This document shows positions 1-10,000 of a DNA stretch of 64,000 nucleotides, one piece after another. The notes below the pieces were generated by a model. The model was not told the DNA's origin. It saw nothing but the letters and a program-made list of their open reading frames with translations, and did no database searches. Position 1 is the first letter of the stretch. Every line of letters starts with the position of its first letter. Origin of the DNA: Phoronis australis (taxonomy: Eukaryota > Phoronida > Phoronidae); NCBI GenBank assembly GCA_002633005.1, contig NMRA01000144.1, positions 66,185 through 130,184 of the forward strand, given 5' to 3'. Made by a program: the position numbers and the translations under genes.

Positions 1-954
1 AAGCATAAGATGTCCTTTGTCTAGTTAAACAAAGCACATCTTAAGCTGAGAACCCAAAGTTGGTCTGAGGTGCAGTTATCAATCACGAAAGAGGTACACA
101 AGTATGGTGCTCACCACAAGCAAGTGGACTAGACAAAGGCAGTATACTCAAGCGAGGATGCTCAATTTCTCGATTTTCTAAATCTGGGTAAAAATTTTGC
201 TAAAACCAAGATTGCAATCAAAGTACACAGCGTTCCACGGATCAGACACCTGTCGTTATGAACAAACTTACCATACTAGAAGAGTTGAACTATTCTAGAC
301 CTACTATCTTGCCTATTGAGTAAGAGTCTATCTTAAAATTGTAGCTTATACAGAACAACCATGCAGGCAGTTGCCAGCAACTACACAAATAAACCAAAGA
401 TACAAAAATAGGGTCTAGAAATATTAGTGCATTGAAATTCCACACCAGAATTGTACGTATTTCTGAAATGTTATGTCCATCTTGATAACAACTGGTATTA
501 TTGGCACATGACATGCATCAAGTCAAATACACTCCATTATATTAGCAAAGACAATTACAAATTAAAAATATAGTATTGTGAATACCAATACCTTTGCAAA
601 CAGAATACAGCATGTTAAAAATTGCAACATTTTTAAAGTGGGATAAAACCACTGCTTTCTATGGAAAACGAGTTTTAATTTAGACTACTACCGTATAAAA
701 TTAGTGTTATTTTGTTCCTTACATAGTGACTTGGTATCTTGAGGATTTGATATGAAGAAATAACTTACAAACTGTCAGTTCTTCCTCAGCCAAAATATAA
801 ATTCTAAAGTGACTAAGGAACAATATAAGACCAATTTTATAACAGTAAAGGCTTAAATCAAAACTTGCACATCACAAAGCTAAGGGTTATATGGTATTAA
901 CTTCGACTCCAAGTATAGTCCCATCCCATGCAGCTAAACTTGTGCGGGTAACTG
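1..954. other. Left flank, non-coding
   Basis: AT-rich sequence downstream of the last exon of the minus-strand ankyrin gene. It probably contains that gene's 3' untranslated region. No convincing exon was seen, only short open frames without splice-site support. A TTTAAT (ATTAAA on the minus strand) lies near 673, but I cannot assign it as the polyadenylation signal with confidence. Confidence 0.5.
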
Positions 955-1098
955 TCAGTTATATATATCCAACTGTGGTTTGCTTTGCTGAGTAGAACCC
1001 TCATCCGGTTTATCATCGGCCAGTACATCACCACTCATGGCAGCAAGAGCTGGGTTGGTCAGACTGGCTTGACCCGTCTCTGGTTGAGAGTACGCCGC
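955..1098 (-). CDS. Ankyrin gene exon 8 (terminal, with stop)
   Basis: Acceptor TTTCCCACCAG precedes the exon. It starts in phase 0 and encodes 47 residues of Ser/Gln/Pro-rich tail, ending LDIYN and TGA at 957-955. It has no recognised domain. It is assigned by splice site, open frame and agreement with exon 7. Confidence 0.65.
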   Translation of the reverse strand, partial: AAYSQPETGQASLTNPALAAMSGDVLADDKPDEGSTQQSKPQLDIYN

Positions 1099-4000
1099 CT
1101 GGTGGGAAACACAGGCAACTGATTAGTGGGATATTGTGGTGGAACAGTAAACCCAAAGCAGCAGTGTTACGACAGGTTTGGTAGACTGATGATGACAAAG
1201 AGAAGTATGGATTACAGTGATAATTGAGAAAATGCATGACTGTTCGGAACAGATGCGGACCTCTGGGAAGAACATCATAGAGATGTTAGAAGGGGTATAG
1301 CAGACACACATATCAAAATTTAAGATGAATAACAATTAGGAAATTGACTGCTGTAAGTTTGATTCACAGAAAGATATACCAGGGCCCGTACTCAGCCAAG
1401 AGGAAAGCTGCCTGACTGTGTATTCTGAAAGGGGGATTTTTGCATCGTTTTTTTACTTAGAGGGTAATTTTTGAGATGTTTACATACTGCACTGCTTTTT
1501 ATTATTTTATACTTTCACAAATAAGCAAATATCAACTTTAAGTTAAACAATAAAAACATGCGATGTATCACCATTGTCACACTGCTTGGCTAATGAAAGC
1601 AACACCAAGACAATGGTTCATTTTTACACAAGCACAGAACAACGGAATTATCAGTAAACATCCATCGGAAAAATAACTTTACAAATTAGCTCCTAAATAT
1701 GCCAGCACTACTAGCACCTTAAAGTGAGTGAAAGAATGTTGGTGAGGAACAAGACCCCAGTCCATGTGGGCACAATAAGTGTTTTAGCTAAACAATGTTT
1801 TATCTCACAACAATGTAGTGTCACACATCCTCAAACTTAGCTATTTAATCCTTCCACCTCAGTGGATATAGAAGAAGAGCAACGATTTATAACTGTTTTC
1901 AGCTGTTCAAATGTGGTATGTTGGAGACTGTTTCTAAGAGGAGTGCACAACAAGTTCATCAATGAAGGGACACTTTTCTGCATGTTTCTATGCTCCGTTG
2001 CATAGCCTTTTGTAATTCTCTAGAACTTCTTTGTGCGCATTTGTGAGCTGCAGACTAACGGAAGTTGTCTTTTAGTTTTGTGTTTTCAATATAAAGCGAA
2101 GTAACGCAAAACTGGTTCTAGCACTCCTATATTTGGCACTTGGTTTATAAGGAAACCAGCTTGTGGCGTTTCTCGTGTCTGGAGGCGTCATGACTAAAGT
2201 CAATGGTTATGAATATGATATTTTGAGGTTGTCTGAGGCTAAAATCATGAGGGGAATTTATGATCATGCAGGGAGGAATATTTTGACCTGATGAGGGGAA
2301 TTTTGCGTGATTTTTAAATATTTTTGAGAGGGGAATAGTTCTGATATTCGTCCCCTATTTTGTTGAATCGTGGACCCTGTATACAAAAAGGCGTTGGTGA
2401 AATGTAAAGTGCAAGAATTGTGTGCACCTGTAGTATTACAAAAATTTTGTTGCCAAGAAACATTTTATAGCCAGTTTTATACAAAGATTTACATGCAGCT
2501 TACCATCTGAATGCCATCTCCAGGTTGGCGAGGTGATGAAAGTGGCGACACAGAATTTTGTAGATCAACCTGTAAAAAAGATATCTATACTGATAAAAAC
2601 AGGGTTTGGGACTTAACATAATATCAAGTCATCACATACCACCTGTTAAAAATTCCGATGTCACCAAATAGGAAATGAGCTCACTAAAACAAGAAATTCT
2701 CATGTGGGGGGTGAAATTCCTGACATTCAGAAACATGGAACAGACTTGGCACTGAACAGTTAAAAACAAAAACAGGACAGCTGAATTAGGAAACTGGGCG
2801 ACTGTCTGCCAAGACACCAAAAAACTTCTGGTCAGCTTTTAATTTAGTTGTGACCTCAGTAAATAACCAATTTCCCCCTCAGGCCCAGTATGCTGTCCAT
2901 GTTCAGCTTTTACCAAAGCTAGGGGAAAGCAGGTGGCCAACATGTTGTCTGCGTTCATGCATCATAAATGAGACATTCATTTTTGGCAAACTATTCAGAC
3001 TAATGTATGTTTACTTTTGTAGTATTAAGGTTTGGAGGTCAGCATAAATTTTGACATCGTTGCAACTTGCAAAAATTGTGGACTTTGTGACGAGTTGGAA
3101 CTTTTATCAGGTCGCCAAACAAAATCTGGGATCACATTTATTGACAAGCTGCAGGTTGTCAAAGCCCTGAAACACATAAATTCAATACATAAATAAATTG
3201 ACATAACATGCATGGCAGTCTATATATATGTGATAAATAAACAAGTTCAATAAAGGAAAATTTTTATGAAGATGCTTCCATTTTTTAATGCAGAATATAG
3301 TGATGTATTTTGCAATTTAACTATAAAACGTTTTTTACACGAATGTCAAAATTTATTTCTTGATTTTTTTGCTAACCTGATATTTAAAGGTTTTTAGAGA
3401 TGCAACGGATGCTAACATTTAATATGTAGGTTACTGTTGTCAAGCAATCTGCTTTTTGTTGTCCTCTTCAGGGATGATGATTCAAGGAATCTCCATCAGT
3501 AACAATAAATGCTACATTAACAAAATTATTAATTAGTGTAATAATCTGACAATTTTATTTCATGTACCTTCTTGACAATACACTTATCCATTAGCTCAAC
3601 TCTGTTTGTTCGTTTGAGATTCAAGGCAGCAAAGTGCGGCCAGATTTTATCAGATGCTGATGCAAAGTCTTTAGGGGTTCTGAAATGAAGCAAACACAAG
3701 GATTATACACCCTCTGAAGGCAGCAATAGACATTAATACTGAGAACATGTGATGTACCAACACCTGATACACAGCAGCAGATCTAACTAAAATGGACACA
3801 CCGTACTACATGTAAATCCCACTTGCCATATACTGATTGTAACCATGAGTTATCTTGAGCATAAAAAACACCAATAAATGAAATAACCAAACAATACAAC
3901 CGCTCCAAGCAAGTACAATATTGTAAGTGGTGTCAATTATTTGAGTACGACCAAGGCCAGATGGTTACATGTCACTACACCGAAAGTTCACAACTTAGAT

Positions 4001-7000
4001 TTTTTGCTACTGAGGTGGAGAGGAGGCAGTGTGGCCTAGTGTGATAGGTGAGCGCTTTCTTTACTCGAGGTCGCGGGTTCACGTCCCACTGGGCCACATT
4101 GCTAGACCCTTGAGTCAGGTTTCTAGCTCCTCAGCTCGGTTTTAACCATATATCAATAAAGCACAAAATGGTTCCAGGTGATCAGTACAACGGGCCCACA
4201 TGTGCGGCCTGCGTACGTCTGGTACAATATGTATCAGACCGCCTGCAATTATTTTTTTTATATAATGAGGCGGAACTGACATGCATAAAGTATTGTATGT
4301 GTGTCCATTTAGTGAAGACTGGCAGGAAAAGGGTGGCCTCCTACATGCAATTTGAACCCGACCATGCACGTGGTTCCTTCTGGTGAGGTTGAGGTGCGAT
4401 CCAAACATGGATTTACGAAATGTACCCTTGGTTGTTTTATTTCGCAAAATATTTTTACTTCATGGTCTTTTAAAATGCAAGTATGAGCTCATTTTTCAGT
4501 ATTCACAAGACACGCGTTGTTGCCCAATTTCGCATGCCTGTGCAGGAATACCAAACAAAGTGTATCAGTACCCTGGTTTTGTTTTTGAAAGGTATGTCAC
4601 TACCTCTAATAATGAAAGTATCGTGTATTCTGCATATTATATAAAATATGACAATTACTTACTTGAAGTTCAAAATGTTATACTTTTTTGCAGCAATGAA
4701 CCTTCGGAGTAACGAAACTCGGGATAGTGAACATTAGGGGAAGTGGGCTGTTCCCGACCAGACAGGGTGGTTCTAGTCCAACCCCCAGAATAATTCCAGG
4801 AATTAATAAGCATTCATTTTGCAGTACATGTACACTTTGTATACTTGCAGTAACAGCCTATCAATATCTAAACTATGCTTTAGACTGAACCAATCTCAAG
4901 ACAGGAATCTACTTGCCTTCCCTCAGAGTCTGGTAAATCAGGGCGAGCACCTTTGCTCAATAGTAGCATCACAATCTGAAAAGCCAGTGAAAAAATATGT
5001 GAGGAAACTACTTAAGATAAAATCTCTGGTTAGGTGTTGCCGACAAAGCTCCAGGAGAGGCCTACCTCGCCTATGGCGAAAGTGGGGTGATAAGGGATCT
5101 ATGTACAAACGTTGATGAGTGACATTCGTAAACAATCTGGCCAAACACTAACATAACATAGCCTACCAGCACAACACAGCAATGATTCAGCAATATTATA
5201 AAAGATATTGCTATATTGGTAACTAGCATACTAGGCAATCAGTTACGAATGAGCTTTAAACAAAAAATCCAACCACAATTATTGTTTTTCTTCTAGTGAT
5301 GAGATTGACAAAACTACACAGGTCTTTATTCTGGCATTTTGACACCCGACTTATTATAACCAATGACCAAGACGACACCTTCCTAATTGCACGCATAATG
5401 CACAAAATTTGACTCAGATAGAAATTATGGTTCTCAAGTCATACAAAAAAGCTGTGTCTAAGAACAGTTACTACAGCAAAATGAAAACCCAAAGGTGATT
5501 TGAACAATAGTGTAACTTTAAACATGATCCGTGAAGGTGAATACTTGTACTTTAGTCTTAATCTTCAACCTTTGTAGTAATCTACATCCTACCATCGTCA
5601 AGAATAGAGACTTCTGGCAAAACTGTACTGACTCAATTTTTTGTTGGACAAATGTGGGTTCACTGATATTTTGCTTCCAATTCACGGGCATACGAAATGT
5701 TGAAAACCGTTCTAACCATCGGAGATTGAAAACAAGTCCCCACGGTGTTAGACTGAGAAGTTATTTGCTTTCAATTTTCTAGGTCATCATGTTTTTTTGT
5801 ACAATCAATCATATCTACATGATAAAATGTCACATTCTAGCCAGTCAATGAGTCTTTTGAATACGTCACAAAAGGGTGTTAGGGATTTATATCATGGATA
5901 CAGTAGCTTTCGAAAAAATATTTGACGAAATTAACTGGCAGGGAAACTTTGGAGTAATATAGCGAAATGTCATTATTTTTCTGTTATGTTCTGAGTTTTT
6001 GGTACAACTATGACAATAAGAAATTTCGAAGAACTTTGATATCAACATTTTTTGAAAACTGCTCTAGTTTGTCACAATACTCACGGGCCCATGTTCTATC
6101 AACATTTTTTGAAAACTGCTATACTTTGTCACAATACTCACGGGCCCATGTTCTTGAAATGTTGCTGCATGTAAAGCTGTCCAATTTGTGCCTTTGTTCT
6201 GAGCATTGACGTCTGCAATGAAAGAATAGATGAAAATGTCGAGACTGTTTGAATATGGCACAGCACTTCATGGCCAAGAGTGAAATTTAAACAAGATAAC
6301 GTAGAATTAAAATGTTCAAGCACCCTTGGTGGAATCATACGGTCTTGTCAAACCTTAAACAATCAGAGTTTAACAGCATTATAGAACCTCAGACAAGTCA
6401 CATATTGGTCAGTGAGTGTGTCGTAAATTACTTTTGGCACCTCATCACCAAACAGTTTTGGTACAGCTAAATAACAAGACCTTTTGAATAAATGTTTGTT
6501 CAGTAATCGTTATCATAATCATTTCCAGAATTATCTGGTATGTGTATCATTGACAATCTCTTGATGATCTCAAAACATGACATTTCTGGATTAAATTGTA
6601 CACTATACAGTATTTCATTGTTTGCAAGTCAGATGGTTTTAGATGCAAAAATTTATCTCAAAGTAAGCTCGACAAAGCGTAATAGATGGTGATATCTCCT
6701 AAAGTCTTGCATAATTTTGCATTTCACAGTTCTCCCATCTACAAAGCAACCGAGGATGAGTTACCACAATAAAAAACCAATTGATCCATGTTTGCATGGA
6801 AGAACTTTTCATGATTTTTAAAAAAACACTCAGTTGCATAAAACGAAAATGACATTATATGATAACTAAGAAAGCTCTACAATATTTTTGAAATTTCATC
6901 TGACCTGAACATTTGTATCAAACAAAATATGGTTACATTATTAATACTATTATTTTTCCTTGGTTGTAAACTTTTCATTTTTGCAAAAAATTTTCTTAAG

Positions 7001-10000
7001 ACACAGTCATTTGAACCAATCAATAGCAGATTAGTCAGACATCATATTCAAAAGCTACTGTATATTCAAAATAAAGGATCTTCGACATCTATTCTTTAAA
7101 CCGATTGATTTGACAATAGTATGTCAGAAACAAGTGGCCCACATGACAAAATATTTACCTAGCAGGTTTTCAGCGTCGCTGTCAAACAATCTTTTCACAA
7201 TATCTCTGAATCCCCAGAATGAAGCTAAAAATAAAAACACATTCATGAGATTAACAGACAGGCAGGTGCACTTCGCTCTAATCCAACACCAACTCTCCAG
7301 CATTGTCTTGAGCTCTTGTTGGAAACAAAAATAGAATCCTGTCACAGCTTATAATAAGTTTTGATCATTTGAATAACTTAAAGTTGCATTTTGCCACATC
7401 AAATCATAAAATCAATCTCATCGCATTCTTCACAACAAGAACATCACAACCACCAGGAGTCAAGAAAAATGCTTCACATTTAATTCGGGTTGGCCAAAAA
7501 TTGGGAATTTGAAAATGGTGCACATTGCCTGTGACTTGAGTTGGTACTGGTATAAAGGAAGCAGAATCCTATCACAGTAAGGAATATTATGTGGATCAGT
7601 TTAAAAGTAAAAGGCATTCCACTTTAATTTGTTTTTAGCTAATAAAGGTGAAATGCAACTTTAACTGATACACTGAGCCCTTGCATCGGTTTTAGGTGGT
7701 GACCTTGTAAAATCCTTCTAAAACAAGACCAATGTCCAGTACAGCTTGTGACACATAAAAGTTGAAAATTTACATTTAATTAAACATCCAGGTTTTCTTT
7801 TTCTGGCAAAGGTGTAACAGATGTAGGGACTAGACATCTTGCTTAAGTAAGCTTAAAAACAATAGGGGTTTGATCATTTTCATATTTCAACCTGTTGCCT
7901 TATTGATTTTAAAATTACTATGACATATGATATGATTGGGCTTATCACATTGTTTTACATTTTGTCAGTGATTATAAACAAGGATTCTATGACATTCAAA
8001 GGTGAAGGCAACCTTTTTTCATGTCATTTTTAGCAAAAATAAGGTTTGTTGACTATCCCAGACATATTTTTCACTTATTTACTGCTTTTCGTTATTTAAT
8101 TAATTAATTACCCGTCGTCTAATCCAGAAGTGACGTTTTGAGAGGCAAGAATTTCGCGCCAATTTCTTTTCATATAGTCTGACTGAGAGAGCAGTTGAGT
8201 CAGTCATTGTTCTACCTCGGTTGTGATAAGTTCGGTCGTCGTTTGCATTTGCTTATGAGTCAGTCAACATGCCACGCTGTTGCTGCGTACTAGGGTGTAC
8301 TCATTATTGTCTCACCTACAGAGGAAGAACTGTCCCACTTGCCCAAGTGTTTCGCGACACACTCCCACTGGAGGGTGATCTGAGCACCCAAACTGCTTAC
8401 ATCCTGCCGTGGGACTCCCTCGCCACACACCTGGCAGCTTCTAAATAGCTCCAATAAAAGTCCACATTAAACTTATCAAACTTAGGCTCACCGATCTGTT
8501 CATTGGATCACTAACTGTCCTCTTCACTGGGTGTCGAACTGGGCCTGTATTCACTCCCACTACTCAACATCGCTGCAGGGCTGCTTACAGGCTCTGGGTT
8601 AGAGACAACAGCACAGGGCGAATCACTGCTAGTTCCTGGAATTGCACGCAATGGGGTACGTTCGGAGGCACGGGTGACAGTAGATGAAGTGCCTTCAGTC
8701 ACTGTATATAGTGGCCACAGCTCGCGAGGCTTCTCGCTTCAAAAACGCACTTCTCGGGGTTGGCGACGGGGCACTGCCGGGAATCAACAGCGACGGTATA
8801 GTACCCTTCTTCAGGCGTTGTTTCGCAGGGACCTTCATCAATTCAGCGTACATATCTCTGTCGTAATCTGACGGCAGAAAATGCTTGCCACACACTCGGT
8901 AACCCTCACTGCTCTGTACATTGCATGGACGGGTAGCACTGCGTTCTTCACATGAACGAGCTAGCCAAGTACGGCAAAGTGTGTCATCCTTCGGAAAGCA
9001 ACGCAAGGTACCCAAAGCGCTTGTGAGACGATACTGAGTACATCCCGGAACGCAGCAACAGCGTGACATGTTGACTGACTTGTAAACAAAAGCAAACGAC
9101 GACCGAACTTATCACAACCGAGGTAGAACAATGACTGACTCGACAACCCTCACAGTCAGACTACAATGAAAAGAAATTGGCGCAAAACTCTTGCCTCCCA
9201 AAACATCACTTCCGGAGAAGAGAACGAGAAAATAATCAACTAACAAAAAGCTATAATTAAGTGAAAAATGTGTCTGGGATAATCAACGAACCATATTTTT
9301 GCTAAAAGTGACATGAAAAAAGGTTGCCTTCGCCTTTAAATCTCAAGTGCCTTTTGTCTGACTTAAACTGACTAAACATCGTTTTCCAGAGAATCTTACT
9401 ACATGTTGAAGAAGCCAACACACTGGTGTATGTTACAATATACACTTGAAAGATCTACAAAAGAAAAAAGGCCAAAGCAATCTAAACTGATTGATGCATA
9501 GGGTTTTAGTACATGCATAAAGATCACCAAAGACATGCTTACCTACGTAAAGTTGACTCTGCTTGGCTTCTGGCCCAGTGCCTGAGATGTTTATTTTGTC
9601 ACTCATAATATTTTCAACCAGCTGTAATTATACGTACAAATTAATTAACTGAAGATAAGAGTGTCGTAAAAGGGTGTCGTTAAAGACAAAATAATATGAA
9701 ATAATGGATAAAAGGACAAATGCAAGTGGTACTGTAAACAATCAATATTTTGAGAAGTAAACTTCTAATTTAAGGAGAGGAATAGGAAAAACAGGGTACA
9801 AGTAGTATGAGCTGCGAGTCTTAAACCATGGGTTATTGCATCAAATGTTGTTGCACGCACATTACTATAACACTGCACTGGGTAACCACCCATGCAATGA
9901 TCATTTTTTACAGCCAAACTGTCATAAAAGCCCTGAAGAAAAAAACTTTCATTATGTTATTCCTTGCATTAATGAGCTTAAAAACAAGCGGACTTGCAAA

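Larger units (their letters stand above)
8000..9335. mobile_element. Kolobok-like TTAA element with long inverted ends and THAP frame
   Basis: The ends are inverted copies of about 315 bp (8000-8310 against 9019-9335) starting AGGYGAAGGCAACCTTTTTT. The right end is followed by TTAA (9336-9339); the left flank reads TCAA, one change away. TTAA duplications, AGG-starting ends and THAP proteins are hallmarks of the Kolobok superfamily. Only a THAP-domain frame is visible, with no catalytic domain, so the copy looks non-autonomous and partly decayed. A close relative is at 26268-27256. Confidence 0.75.

Noticed and set aside
3025-3176. Alternative terminal exon of the ankyrin gene
   Set aside because: It has an acceptor at 3176 and an open frame of about 20 codons to a stop, but no family support. 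The model with exons 7 and 8 keeps phase and has better splice sites.
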